This document shows, one piece after another, positions 1 to 8,445 of a stretch of 64,000 nucleotides of DNA. The notes below the pieces were generated by a model. The model saw only the letters and a list, made by a program, of their open reading frames with translations, made no database searches and was not told the origin of the DNA. The first letter of the stretch is position 1. Each line of letters begins with the position of its first letter. The translations under genes were made by a program, and so were the position numbers. The DNA comes from Defluviicoccus sp. (GTDB lineage Bacteria; Pseudomonadota; Alphaproteobacteria; MPNO01), in NCBI GenBank assembly GCA_028820505.1, contig JAPPIT010000117.1:1-64000 (forward strand). Reading direction: 5' to 3'.

Positions 1-45
1 GAGCCTGTCCGTTTCAGACAGAAGCGCCTTTACCCCGGCTCCTCA

Positions 46-141
46 CCGTCATGGTAGGCGAAGGCCGACCATCCACGAGTTTTTAAGGTGCCGGAAACAA
101 AAAACAAAACGTGGATGGTCGGCCTTCGCCGACCATGACGG
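46..141. repeat. REPIN-like inverted repeat, family A copy 1
   Basis: Two 32-base arms (46-77 and 110-141) are reverse complements with one mismatch, around a 32-base A/T-rich spacer. Each arm contains a smaller palindrome built on GGTCGGC/GCCGACC. The same element recurs at 15979-16075 with a similar spacer, and as one half-unit at 6611-6638. It lies just downstream of the leftward acyl-CoA ligase gene, where the RNA hairpin could also protect or end the transcript (inference). Positions 1-45 hold no recognisable gene. Confidence 0.85.
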
Positions 142-182
142 GGGTGAACGGACGAAACGGTTCCGACTGAAACGGATCCGCA

Positions 183-1751
183 TCAGAGCGTGCTGTCGAA
201 ACCCGGCAGGACCTCGTACTCGCCGTCGCGCAGCAGGCGGCGCAGCAGCTTGCCGGAGGCCGAGCGCGGGATGCTTTGGACGAAGACGTAGGCGCGGGGC
301 CGCTTGAAGCGGGCGAGACCGCCGGCGAGGCAGGCGGCGTCGAGCGCCTTCGCGCTGGCTTCGGGCGCGGCCGGCTCGACGAAGGCGACCACCTTCTGGC
401 CCATGCGGTCGTCCGGCATCCCGACCACCGCCGCCTGGCGGACCGGCGGCAGCGCGTCGAGCGCGTCCTCGACCTCTTCGGGATGGATGTTCTCGCCGCC
501 CGAGACGATCATGTCGTCGACCCGGCCGACGAGGAACAATTCGCCGTCCTCGTCGAAATAGCCGAGGTCGCCGGTGAAGTACCAGCCGCCCCGGATCGCC
601 TTGGCGTCGGCATCGGGCCGCTTCCAGTAGCCCGCGAACGCGTCCAGGCATTCCATCGGCGCGATCACCTCGCCGATCTCGCCCCGCGGCAGAATCCTTT
701 CCGGACCGCTTTTGAAGTCGGGGTCGGCGAAGACAACGCGGAGTTCCTGGCCGGTCGCCGCGCGCCCGGCGCAGCCCGGCTTGTCGACCACATGGTCGCA
801 GGCGGCGAAGGAATAGATTTCGGACGAGCCGTAGAAGTTGACGAAGACTTCCGGCTCGAAGACCTCGTTGCAGGTCCGGGTCAGCGCCGAGGTCATCGAC
901 ATGCCGGCGAAGCCGATATGGCGCACCGGGGAGAGGTCGGCGTCCGCGATGTCCGGATGGTGCACCATGTCGTGGAACATCGTCGGCACCAGGAACAGCG
1001 CGTCGATGCGTTCCGCCCCGATCAGCCGGAGCGCCTCGCCCGCGTCGAAGCCCGGCATGCAGACGAAGGTGCCGTTGAGCGCCGCCGACATCCCGAGCGC
1101 GCGGATGCCCATCGTGTGGAACAGCGGCATCACGCCGAGCTGCACCTCGCCGTACCCGTAGCGGAGCTGCGCGACGCAGTTGAACGAGGCGTTGCGCTCG
1201 GCGTCGTGCGACCGGGGCACGCCCTTGGGCCGGCCGGTGGTTCCCGAGGTGTAGAGCATCAGGCAGGTCGACGCCGGATCGACGGCCCGGGGCTCCGCGC
1301 TCTCCGGTCCGGCCGCGATCTCCTCGTACGTGGCACCCTCCCCTTGGGCGCCGCCGACCCGGACGCGGCGCTCTGCTGGAAAGCCGGTCGCCTTCAGGGC
1401 CTCCGCCGCCGCGCCTTCGGAACGCGGTTCGTAGAAGAACGCCTTCGCCTCGGCATTTTCGATCGCGAAGGCGAAATCCTCGCCGCTGCCGCGCCAGTTG
1501 AAGGGGACGAAGACCGCGCCGATCCGCTGGCACGCCCAGAACAGCGTCGCCGTCTCGACCCGGTTGGACAGAACGACGACGACCGCGTCGCCGGTTCCGA
1601 TTCCGAGGCGTGTCAGCCCGCCGGCGACCCGCCCGATCTCCCCGTCCCACCCGGCGTAGGTCATCCGGACCGCGCCGTCGACCACGGCGAGCGCGTTCGG
1701 GTCCCGCGCCGCCGCGCGCGCGAAGACGGTGCCGAGCGGGATCGCGGTCAC
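183..1751 (-). CDS. AMP-forming acyl-CoA synthetase/ligase
   Basis: A 522-residue ANL-superfamily enzyme that activates a carboxylic acid as acyl-AMP and transfers it to CoA; the substrate cannot be read from sequence. The phosphate-binding loop YTSGTTGRPKG lies near residues 167-177. The core motif YFTGDLGYFDEDGE, the hinge GRVDDMIVSGGENIHPEEVE and the C-terminal lysine motif SASGKLLRR are all present, so it looks intact. The GTG start overlaps the TGA of the upstream iron-sulfur subunit gene (GTGA), which decides the start and indicates translational coupling. It is the last gene of an operon with an FMN reductase and a molybdenum hydroxylase, so it may activate the acid that the hydroxylase makes or uses (inference). 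Confidence 0.9.
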   Translation of the reverse strand: MTAIPLGTVFARAAARDPNALAVVDGAVRMTYAGWDGEIGRVAGGLTRLGIGTGDAVVVVLSNRVETATLFWACQRIGAVFVPFNWRGSGEDFAFAIENAEAKAFFYEPRSEGAAAEALKATGFPAERRVRVGGAQGEGATYEEIAAGPESAEPRAVDPASTCLMLYTSGTTGRPKGVPRSHDAERNASFNCVAQLRYGYGEVQLGVMPLFHTMGIRALGMSAALNGTFVCMPGFDAGEALRLIGAERIDALFLVPTMFHDMVHHPDIADADLSPVRHIGFAGMSMTSALTRTCNEVFEPEVFVNFYGSSEIYSFAACDHVVDKPGCAGRAATGQELRVVFADPDFKSGPERILPRGEIGEVIAPMECLDAFAGYWKRPDADAKAIRGGWYFTGDLGYFDEDGELFLVGRVDDMIVSGGENIHPEEVEDALDALPPVRQAAVVGMPDDRMGQKVVAFVEPAAPEASAKALDAACLAGGLARFKRPRAYVFVQSIPRSASGKLLRRLLRDGEYEVLPGFDSTL

Positions 1752-2236
1752 GACGCGCCTCCGGCGACGTCGAGGATCGCGCGCACCATGCCCTCGTATC
1801 CGGTGCAGCGGCAGATATGCCCGGACAGCATATCGCGCACCTCGGCCTCGGTCGGGTCCGGGTTCGCCTCCAGGAACTGCGTCGCCGAGATCAGGATGCC
1901 GGGCGTGCAGAAGCCGCATTGCAGCGCGTGACGGCGCCGGAACGCCTCCTGGAGCGGGCTCAGCGCCCCGTCCTTCGCCAGCCCCTCGACGGTGCCGATC
2001 TCGGCGCCGTCGACCTGCACCGCCAGGCGCAGGCAGGAGCGCACCGCGCGCCCGTCGATCTCGACCGTGCAGGCGCCGCAGACGCCGTGCTCGCAGCCGA
2101 CATGGGTGCCGAACAGCTTCAGCTCGTGGCGCAGGAAATCGCTGAGCAGCGTCCGCGACTCGGCGAACCCGCTGTGCGGCCTGCCGTTCACCGTGACGGT
2201 GACGCGGTGCCGGGCGCCGGGCGCGATCCTCAGCAT
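1748..2236 (-). CDS. (2Fe-2S) subunit of XDH/CODH-family molybdenum hydroxylase
   Basis: The 162-residue small subunit (CoxS/XdhC type) carries electrons between the molybdenum centre and FAD. Both iron-sulfur clusters have their ligands: the plant-ferredoxin type set at Cys48, Cys53, Cys56 and Cys68, and the C-terminal set at Cys107, Cys110, Cys142 and Cys144 (CGFC and CRC motifs). The length is normal. The start overlaps the end of the FAD-subunit gene by 7 bases, and the stop overlaps the ligase gene by 4. The family includes xanthine, CO, nicotinate, isoquinoline and aromatic-aldehyde hydroxylases; the small subunit does not tell them apart. Confidence 0.93.
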   Translation of the reverse strand: MLRIAPGARHRVTVTVNGRPHSGFAESRTLLSDFLRHELKLFGTHVGCEHGVCGACTVEIDGRAVRSCLRLAVQVDGAEIGTVEGLAKDGALSPLQEAFRRRHALQCGFCTPGILISATQFLEANPDPTEAEVRDMLSGHICRCTGYEGMVRAILDVAGGAS

Positions 2237-3102
2237 GGCGGCGCCCCCGCCCTTTGGAAGGCCCGTTCGAGGACGCGCCGGCCCAGCACGCGGGCGAGCT
2301 GGCGCCGGTAGGCCGCGCTCGCCTTCGGGTCCTCGATGGGGTTGGCCCGGTCGGCCGCCAGCGCCGCCGCATCGGCCGCCGTCCCCGAGGTGGCGGGCGC
2401 GCCGGCGAAACCGGAAAGGTCGGCCAGGACCGGGCGGTCCTCGATCCCCCCGAAGCCCAGCGACAATGCCGACAGGCCGCCGTCCGGCGCGACGCTCGCC
2501 GCCGCCGCGGCCGCTCCGATCGCGAAATCGCCGCGCCGCTGGGCGATCTCGTCGAAGGCATGGCCGGTCCCCGCCCTTCTCACCGGCCAGCGAAGCGCCG
2601 TCACGATCTCCCCGGGCTCGCGCGCGGTCGTGAAGATCCCGTCGAAGAAGTCCCCGGCGGGCACCGTCCGCGACCGCCCCTTGCGCTCCAGCACGATCTC
2701 CCCGCCCGACACGACGAGGGCCAGCGGGATCTCCGCGCTCGGATCGGCGTGGCAGACCGAGCCCCCCAGCGTTCCCCGGTTGCGGGTCTGGAAGTGGCCC
2801 ACGAACGGGAGCGCCTCTGCCAGCAGCGGCACGGTTTCGGCGACGAGCGGGGAGCCGAGCGCGTCGACCTGGCGGCAGAGCGCCCCGGTCTCGACCGCGC
2901 CGCCGTCCGCCGCGATCCCGGCGAGGGTTTCCACGGGGTTGATGTCGACGATCGCGGCGGGCCTGGCGAGCCGCATGTTGAGCATCGGGCCGAGCGACAT
3001 CCCGCCGGCAAGGACCGAGGCGTCGGAGCCGAACTCAGCCATCAGGTCCAGCGCCTCGTCGAGCGTGTCGGCGCGACAGTATTCGAACGGCGCGGGCTTC
3101 AC
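2230..3102 (-). CDS. FAD-binding medium subunit of molybdenum hydroxylase
   Basis: The 290-residue CoxM-type subunit passes electrons from the iron-sulfur clusters through FAD to the final acceptor. The two FAD pyrophosphate-binding motifs are present: LAGGMSLGPMLNMRLARP near residues 31-48 and RNRGTLGGSVCHADPSAE near 102-119. The C-terminal CO-dehydrogenase flavoprotein domain follows. The GTG start at 3102 overlaps the TGA of the large-subunit gene by 4 bases (GTGA). The electron acceptor is unknown; the FMN reductase at the head of the same operon might take part (inference). Confidence 0.92.
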   Translation of the reverse strand: MKPAPFEYCRADTLDEALDLMAEFGSDASVLAGGMSLGPMLNMRLARPAAIVDINPVETLAGIAADGGAVETGALCRQVDALGSPLVAETVPLLAEALPFVGHFQTRNRGTLGGSVCHADPSAEIPLALVVSGGEIVLERKGRSRTVPAGDFFDGIFTTAREPGEIVTALRWPVRRAGTGHAFDEIAQRRGDFAIGAAAAAASVAPDGGLSALSLGFGGIEDRPVLADLSGFAGAPATSGTAADAAALAADRANPIEDPKASAAYRRQLARVLGRRVLERAFQRAGAPPC

Positions 3103-5510
3103 CCGGCCTCTCCGCCCTGTGCGACCAGGTCCCACACCCGGTTGAGGGTGAAGGGCGGCTCCACGTCCTCGCGCCCGAGCGCGTCGGCGACGGCGTTGGC
3201 GATCGCGGTCGGCGCCAGCATCGAGCAGCCGTCGCCCATCCCCTTGGAGCCGAGCGCGGTGTGGGGCGACGGCGTGTCGACATGCCCGATGTCGAGAGTC
3301 GGCATTTCCGGCGCGGTGATGCAGAGATAGTCGGCAAACGTGCCCGACAGCGGGTTGCCGTCCTCGTCGTAGACCATCTCCTCCATCAGCGCGCCGCCTA
3401 TGCCGTGCGCGAACCCGCCGATTATCTGGCCTTCCACGATGAGCGGGTTGAGGATTTTGCCGACATCGTGGACGGAAACATACTTCTTCACTTCGACCCT
3501 GCCGGTCCCGGGGTCGATCTCGACCGCCGCGAGGTCGCAGATGAAGCCGAAGGTGACGGCCGAGCCCACCCGGTCCCGCTCGTCGGGCGGGCCGAGCCCG
3601 GGCGGCGACAGGATGGCCGTTTCGAAGATGCCGGGCGCCATGCCGTCGGGCAGGCCCGCCGGGTGCCAGTGGGTCTTGGCGGCGACGCGCCGGAAGGGAA
3701 GCGACTTCTCCGGCACGCCGACCACGCGCGCGGCGCCGCCGGTGAGCTCGACATCCTCCGGCGCGACTTCCAGGTCCTCGGCGGCCACCGCCCTGACCTT
3801 GTCGGCGACCCCCCGCGCGGCGTCTCCGATCGCGTCGACCACCACCGAGGAGAACCGGTTCGCGTAGTTGCCGGACGCGAGCGACCACGCGCTCGTCAGC
3901 GTGTCGATTTCGGTCACCACGTCGATGTCGTCGGGCGCGAGGCCGAGCGCGTCGGCCGCGATCTGGGCGGCCACCGTCGCATGCCCCTGCCCCGCCGGCG
4001 TAGACACCGTCTTCACCGTCACCGCGCCGGAGGGATCGATCGATATCGTGCAGGTGCCGAGCCCGCCGGACCGCCCGCCCGCGCGGGCGCGTTCCTCCGG
4101 CGTCTGCGCCAGGGTGACGTAGGCCATGTTGGAGCCGGACGGCTCGACCGCCGTCGCCATGCCGATGCCGAACAGCCTTCCCTCCTCCTTCGCCCGGCCG
4201 CGCTCGGCGCGGAGCGCGTCGTACCCGGCGAGGTCGAGCGCCTTGTCGAGCCCCGCCTCGTAGTCGCCCGCGTCGTAGAGCGCGCCCGCCGGCGCGCGGT
4301 AGGGGAACGCGTCCCTCGGGATGAAGTTGCGCCGCCTGATCTCCGCGATGTCGATGCCGAGCGCGCGCGCGCCGGCGTCCATGACGCGCTCGAGCGCGAA
4401 GAAGAACTGCGGCCCTCCGTAGCCGCGGTTGAGCCCGATCGGCAGGCGGTTTGTCGTCACCAGCCGGTTGTCGACATCTATGTTGCCGACCCGGTAGGCG
4501 CCGTTCGACGCGGCATGCATCCGGTAGACGGATGCCGGCTCGGGCGCGCGGATATAGGCGCCGACATCGACGACATTGAGGAACCTGATGCCGGTCAGCG
4601 TGCCGTCGTCGCGAAATGCCGCCTCGACGGCATCCTCCCGGTTGGACGCCGCGGACGAGCCGGTCAGGTGCTCCAGCCGGTCCTCGATCCACTTGAGCGG
4701 CATGTCGAGAAGCCGGCTCGCCGCCGCCAGCAGCACCATGTAGGGGTACATCCCCTGCTTGATTCCGAAGCTGCCGCCGCTCTGCGGCGACGTGATGAGC
4801 CGCAGCCGGTTGCCCGGCACCCCGAGCGCGCCCGACATCAGCGCGTGCAGGATGAAGGGCCCCTGGAAATTAGACCAGATCGTGTAGCGGTCGGGCGCCG
4901 GCTCGAACCGGGCGATGACGCCGCAGGTCTCCATCGGGGTCGAGGAGTAGCGCGGGAAGGTCCAGTCCAGCCGGACCACCCGGTCGGCCTCCGCGAACGC
5001 GGTTTCCGGGTCGCCGTAGCGGAAGCTGCGACGATGGACGACGTTCGAGCCCACCGCCTCGTGCAGCAGCGGCGCGTCGTCTTCCATCGCCGCCTTCGGG
5101 TCGATCACGGGTGGCAGCGGCCGGTATTCGACCTCGATCGCCTCGAGCGCGTCCTCGGCGGCGTAGCGGTCCTCGGCGGCGACCAGCGCCACCGGCTCGC
5201 CCGCATAGCGCACCTTGTCGACCGCCATCGGGTAATAGTCGATCGGCACGCGGACGGCGCTCGGGATGGGGGCGGTCGCCGCCGAAATGTCGACTCCGGT
5301 GACGACTCCGTGGACGCCGGGGTGCGAGACGGCATTCGAAATGTCGATCGACACGATGTCGGCATGGGCGTGGGGCGAGCGCAGCAGGGCCGCATGGCGG
5401 ATTCCCGGCACCGGCTCCATGTCGTCGATGAAACGCGCGCGGCCGGTGAGGAGGGCCTCGTCCTCCTTGCGCGGGACCGGCGCCCCGACCCAGCCTCCGC
5501 CGCCGGTCAT
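3099..5510 (-). CDS. Molybdopterin-binding large subunit, XDH/CODH family, with Asp at the usual catalytic Glu
   Basis: An 803-residue large subunit holding the molybdenum-cytosine-dinucleotide site. The N-terminal segment (VGAPVPRKEDEALLTGRARF), the MoCo loop GGSFGIK and the NRGYGGPQ segment are as expected. The C-terminal motif that normally reads G-x-G-E with the catalytic glutamate reads GSKGMGDGCSM here, so the residue is Asp760 (codon at 3231-3233). Start ATG 5510 overlaps the stop of the FMN reductase gene (ATGA). The order large, FAD, FeS gives a complete three-subunit enzyme. The substrate is unknown, and the Asp suggests a subfamily distinct from ordinary xanthine or CO dehydrogenases. 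Confidence 0.9.
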   Translation of the reverse strand: MTGGGGWVGAPVPRKEDEALLTGRARFIDDMEPVPGIRHAALLRSPHAHADIVSIDISNAVSHPGVHGVVTGVDISAATAPIPSAVRVPIDYYPMAVDKVRYAGEPVALVAAEDRYAAEDALEAIEVEYRPLPPVIDPKAAMEDDAPLLHEAVGSNVVHRRSFRYGDPETAFAEADRVVRLDWTFPRYSSTPMETCGVIARFEPAPDRYTIWSNFQGPFILHALMSGALGVPGNRLRLITSPQSGGSFGIKQGMYPYMVLLAAASRLLDMPLKWIEDRLEHLTGSSAASNREDAVEAAFRDDGTLTGIRFLNVVDVGAYIRAPEPASVYRMHAASNGAYRVGNIDVDNRLVTTNRLPIGLNRGYGGPQFFFALERVMDAGARALGIDIAEIRRRNFIPRDAFPYRAPAGALYDAGDYEAGLDKALDLAGYDALRAERGRAKEEGRLFGIGMATAVEPSGSNMAYVTLAQTPEERARAGGRSGGLGTCTISIDPSGAVTVKTVSTPAGQGHATVAAQIAADALGLAPDDIDVVTEIDTLTSAWSLASGNYANRFSSVVVDAIGDAARGVADKVRAVAAEDLEVAPEDVELTGGAARVVGVPEKSLPFRRVAAKTHWHPAGLPDGMAPGIFETAILSPPGLGPPDERDRVGSAVTFGFICDLAAVEIDPGTGRVEVKKYVSVHDVGKILNPLIVEGQIIGGFAHGIGGALMEEMVYDEDGNPLSGTFADYLCITAPEMPTLDIGHVDTPSPHTALGSKGMGDGCSMLAPTAIANAVADALGREDVEPPFTLNRVWDLVAQGGEAG

Positions 5511-6064
5511 CGCGCGCCGAGGGCCGCCGCCGCCGACAGGTAATCCTCGATCATGGTCCGCAGCATGCCGGCGAGCATCTCGTTGGCGAGCGTCCCGTCC
5601 TCTCCGTAGGCCTGGCCGGCCTGGGCGAGCGCGAACACCTTCGGGTAGCACCAGCAGCCCAGGATCTCGAGCGGGAGGCGGAGGCTCATCAGCCCGCGCG
5701 CGCCGCCGACCAGCGACGGCGAGGCCGACATCAGAAATGCCGACTTGCGGTCGAGCGGCACCGGCTGCATGCGCGACAGCCAGTCGATCGCGTTCTTGAT
5801 CGTGCCGGGCGCGCCCCAGTTGTATTCCGGCGAGGCGAGCAGCCAGGCGTCCGACCCGGCGATGCGCGCGCCGAGCGCCTCGGCGCCGGCGGGAATGCCG
5901 GATTCGTCCTGCAGGTCGCCGTTGTAGAGCGGCATGTCGAACTCGGCGAACTCGGCATGGTCGACCTCGTGACCGCATTCGCGGACAATGTCTTCGGCGA
6001 GCAGCAGGAGACGCCGGTTGATCGATTCCTTCCTGAGCGAAGCAGCGAACGCGAATACCTTCAT
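5507..6064 (-). CDS. NADPH-dependent FMN reductase-like flavoprotein
   Basis: A 185-residue flavodoxin-fold NAD(P)H:FMN reductase. The N-terminal AASLRKESINRRLL matches the GSxRxxSxN phosphate-binding loop, and SPEYNWGAPGTIKNAIDW matches the second flavin/NADPH motif. ATG 6064 is preferred over an upstream in-frame ATG because a purine-rich GGAAAGGA ribosome site lies just before it. It is the first gene of the leftward operon and overlaps the molybdenum hydroxylase large-subunit gene by 4 bases. It could supply reduced flavin or serve as a quinone reductase beside the hydroxylase; the exact role is not shown by the sequence. Confidence 0.88.
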   Translation of the reverse strand: MKVFAFAASLRKESINRRLLLLAEDIVRECGHEVDHAEFAEFDMPLYNGDLQDESGIPAGAEALGARIAGSDAWLLASPEYNWGAPGTIKNAIDWLSRMQPVPLDRKSAFLMSASPSLVGGARGLMSLRLPLEILGCWCYPKVFALAQAGQAYGEDGTLANEMLAGMLRTMIEDYLSAAAALGAR

Positions 6065-6096
6065 GGGCCGATTTTCCTTTCCGGGGGCGCGCCTCG

Positions 6097-6591
6097 ATGT
6101 CGGCGGCAGAAGATAGCGGCGCCGCGCCGGACGGTCCACGCCCGCGCCCGGCCGCCGCCGCCGGATTCGACATCTCGGAGCCCGCCGGCGCCGCCGACAT
6201 GGCGGCCTGCTTCGCCATCCGGCGCGCGGTGTTCTGCATCGAGCAGGGCGTCGCCGAAGACCACGAAATCGACGGCCGCGATCCCGAATGCCGGCACTAT
6301 TTGCTGCGTCTCGGCGGAAGCGCGGTCGGGACCGCGCGCGTCCGCCCGGTCGAACCCGGCATCTCCAAGATCGAGCGCGTCGCGGTCCTCGCCCCGCATC
6401 GCGGCGGCGGGCTGGGCTCGGCGCTCATGCGCCGGGTGCTGCGGGATCTCGACGATGCCGGCTGCGCGACCGCGCTCCTGCACGCCCAGGCGCACAGCGA
6501 GACCTTCTACCGCGCGCTCGGCTTCGCGACCGAGGGCGCGCCCTTCGACGAGGCCGGCATCCCGCACGTCCGCATGGTCCGGCGTGCGTAG
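6097..6591 (+). CDS. GNAT-family N-acetyltransferase
   Basis: A 164-residue single-domain acetyl-CoA-dependent acyltransferase of the GNAT fold, closest in pattern to ElaA/YjcF-type proteins. It has RRAVFCIEQGV near residues 43-53, the central strand KIERVAVL and the acetyl-CoA pyrophosphate loop APHRGGGLGSALM at about 98-110. The C-terminal FYRALGF is also typical. About 25 Pro/Ala-rich residues precede the domain and may be a spurious extension. The gene diverges from the FMN reductase gene with only 32 bases between them, so the two promoters must overlap. The acceptor substrate is unknown. Confidence 0.85.
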   Translation: MSAAEDSGAAPDGPRPRPAAAAGFDISEPAGAADMAACFAIRRAVFCIEQGVAEDHEIDGRDPECRHYLLRLGGSAVGTARVRPVEPGISKIERVAVLAPHRGGGLGSALMRRVLRDLDDAGCATALLHAQAHSETFYRALGFATEGAPFDEAGIPHVRMVRRA

Positions 6592-6610
6592 AGTCTGTCC
6601 GTTCTCTCCC

Positions 6611-6638
6611 GTCATGGTCGGCGGAGGCCGACCATGAC
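6611..6638. repeat. Family A single palindromic unit
   Basis: A perfect hairpin with 12-base arms (6611-6622 and 6627-6638) and a GGAG loop, matching the inner palindrome of the family A elements at 46 and 15979. It sits 20 bases after the GNAT stop codon and may act as a transcript end. Confidence 0.8.
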
Positions 6639-6788
6639 GAAAGGGGAAGACCGGCCGGCGACGCTTCGAACCAAACCGGACAGGCTCCAGGTTTCCGGGG
6701 GAATTGAGTCGCGCGGCCTAATTTGGTCTCATGCGGCATCGCCGAACGGGCGGGACCCGGGCCGGCGCGCACACGAGGAGAAGAACGG

Positions 6789-7805
6789 ATGAGAGGCATC
6801 AAGTTTCTGACGGTCGCGGCCGCCGGCGCGGTCGCGATAGCGGGCGGCGCCCTGGCGCAGAGCCCGGCCGATTTCTACAAGGACCGCCAGGTCACCATCC
6901 TGCACGGGTTCGGCGTCGGCGGGACCTACGGCAAGACCTCGCTCTCGCTGGCCGAGGCGCTCAAGCCGATCCTCGGGACGGACTCCATCATCGTCCAGAA
7001 CCGGACCGGCAGCGGCGGTCTGAAGATGACCAACTACGCCTACAACGTCGCGCCCAAGGACGGCTCGGTGCTCCTGATGCTGCCCGACACGCTGGTGGTC
7101 ACGCAGCTGACGCGCCCCGAGGCGGCGAAGTACGAGGCCGACAAGTTCACCTTTCTCGGCGGGGCCCTCAAGGTCAATTCCGTGCTGGTCGTGCGCGGCG
7201 ACACCGGCGTGAAGAAATGGTCCGACCTCAGGAACAAGGAAGTGCCCATGGCCTCCTCCGGGGTCGGTTCGCAGACCTACCAGGTCCCGGCGATCGTCAA
7301 CGGCCTGCTCGGGACCAAGATGAAGATCGTCAAGGGCTATCGCGGCTCGCGCAAGATGCTGCTGGCGATGGAGCAGGGCGAGGTCGCGGGCATCAACCTG
7401 ACCTGGCTCGCCTTCAAGACGAACCGCGAGGCCTGGTTCAAGAACGGTTTCGCGGTGCCGCTGATCCAGATGGGGCCGAAGCCGGAAGCCGAGCTCGCCA
7501 AGGTGCCGATGCTGACGAATCTCGTCGCCGCCGGGGACCGGCCGATCATCGGCTTCATGTCGACCCTGGTCGCCATCGGCCGCAGCCTGGCCGTCGCGCC
7601 GGGCGTCCCGCAGGACAGGATCGCGTTCCTGCGCGGCGCCTTCGCCAAGGCCGTCGCCACGCCGGCGTTCGCGGCCTCGATGAAGAAGAGCAAGCTCAGG
7701 GTCACCCCGAGCACGGGCGACGAGATCCAGAAGGTGGTGAGCGACAGCCTCAAGATCGACGACGCGACGCTCGCCAAGGCGCGCAAGCTGCTCGCCGCCA
7801 AGTAG
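6789..7805 (+). CDS. TTT/Bug-family periplasmic solute-binding protein (orphan)
   Basis: A 338-residue extracytoplasmic binding protein of the tripartite tricarboxylate transporter (TctC/Bug) family, which binds carboxylated solutes in the periplasm. A Sec signal peptide spans about residues 1-23 (basic start, Ala-rich core, ALAQ cleavage region). The mature part begins DFYKDRQVTILHGFGVGGTY, matching the Bug pattern of ligand-loop glycines, followed by the domain-hinge region. ATG 6789 follows a GAGGAGAA ribosome site. No TctA or TctB membrane genes are nearby, so it may serve a transporter elsewhere or act in sensing, as many Bug proteins do. A strong terminator follows at once, so it looks monocistronic. 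Confidence 0.88.
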   Translation: MRGIKFLTVAAAGAVAIAGGALAQSPADFYKDRQVTILHGFGVGGTYGKTSLSLAEALKPILGTDSIIVQNRTGSGGLKMTNYAYNVAPKDGSVLLMLPDTLVVTQLTRPEAAKYEADKFTFLGGALKVNSVLVVRGDTGVKKWSDLRNKEVPMASSGVGSQTYQVPAIVNGLLGTKMKIVKGYRGSRKMLLAMEQGEVAGINLTWLAFKTNREAWFKNGFAVPLIQMGPKPEAELAKVPMLTNLVAAGDRPIIGFMSTLVAIGRSLAVAPGVPQDRIAFLRGAFAKAVATPAFAASMKKSKLRVTPSTGDEIQKVVSDSLKIDDATLAKARKLLAAK

Positions 7806-7832
7806 CAACGCAGCAGCGGCTTCACGAGACGG

Positions 7833-7867
7833 ACGCCCCGGCCGCTCTGGGCCGGGGCGTTTCGTTT
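7833..7867 (+). terminator. Rho-independent terminator after the Bug-family gene
   Basis: A perfect 11-bp GC-rich stem (7833-7843 with 7850-7860) with a 6-base loop is followed by the T-rich tail TTCGTTT. It lies 28 bases after the stop codon at 7805. Confidence 0.85.
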
Positions 7868-7951
7868 GCGCCCCCGGGCCCTATAGCTCCCCCAGGAAAA
7901 TACGATGAGCCGGGCTCTTTCCACCGCCCCGCGGCGCCCCATATTTTACGC

Positions 7952-8344
7952 ATGCAACGCGAACTCACACTGACGAACGGACCGCTGGGCATGGACCGCG
8001 ACCCCGCCGTCAACCGGCAAAAGCTCGAGGCGGACGAGGCGGTCGTCCGCGGCGGGTTCCGCCGCAAGGTGCGCGCCACGATCGGCCGGGTGCCTTTCGT
8101 CGAAGACGCGGTTGCGGCGTTTTACTGCGCGGTGGACGGCGGCACGCCGCTTTACGTCAAGGCGGTGCTGATGGGCGCGATCGCGTATTTCGTCACGCCC
8201 ACCGACGTCATCCCCGATTTCATCGCCGCGATGGGCTACACCGACGACGCGGCGGTGCTGATGGCGGCGCTCAGGGCGGTGGGAGCCAATCTGAAGCCCC
8301 ACCACCGCGAGCGCGCCCGCCGGTTCCTCGCGGAATTGAAATAG
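7952..8344 (+). CDS. DUF1232 (YkvA-like) small membrane protein
   Basis: A 130-residue protein of the YkvA/DUF1232 family, whose function is unknown. The family core is present near residues 66-98: YFVTPTDVIPDFIAAMGYTD, a hydrophobic segment with the conserved P-x-D-x-I-P-D pattern, then an Ala-rich helix. Two starts are possible: ATG 7952, and ATG 7991 thirteen codons later (117 residues). Neither has a strong ribosome site. It stands alone between a terminator and a repeat cluster. Confidence 0.78.
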   Translation: MQRELTLTNGPLGMDRDPAVNRQKLEADEAVVRGGFRRKVRATIGRVPFVEDAVAAFYCAVDGGTPLYVKAVLMGAIAYFVTPTDVIPDFIAAMGYTDDAAVLMAALRAVGANLKPHHRERARRFLAELK

Positions 8345-8366
8345 CGCCCCTCACGCCGTCCCCCCA

Positions 8367-8430
8367 CCGTCATGCCCGGACTTGTTCCGCTGCCGCCCGG
8401 TTCGGCGTTCGGCGGGCTCTGCGCCGACAG
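8367..8430 (+). repeat. Family D element, copy 1
   Basis: A 64-base repeat that starts with most of a family C arm (CGTCATGCCCGGACTTGTTC) and then switches to a different unit, GGTTCGGCGTTCGGCGGGCT. A nearly identical copy lies inverted at 22745-22807, and a truncated copy lies at 22261-22296. It runs almost directly into the family B element at 8446. Confidence 0.75.
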
Positions 8431-8445
8431 GCGGGACCGTCTCCG

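Noticed and set aside
276-1931. Long open frame on the plus strand opposite the acyl-CoA ligase gene
   Set aside because: The high GC content makes stop codons rare in all frames. The translation is low-complexity (Arg/Ala/Asp-rich) with no motif, while the minus strand encodes a complete enzyme with all motifs.
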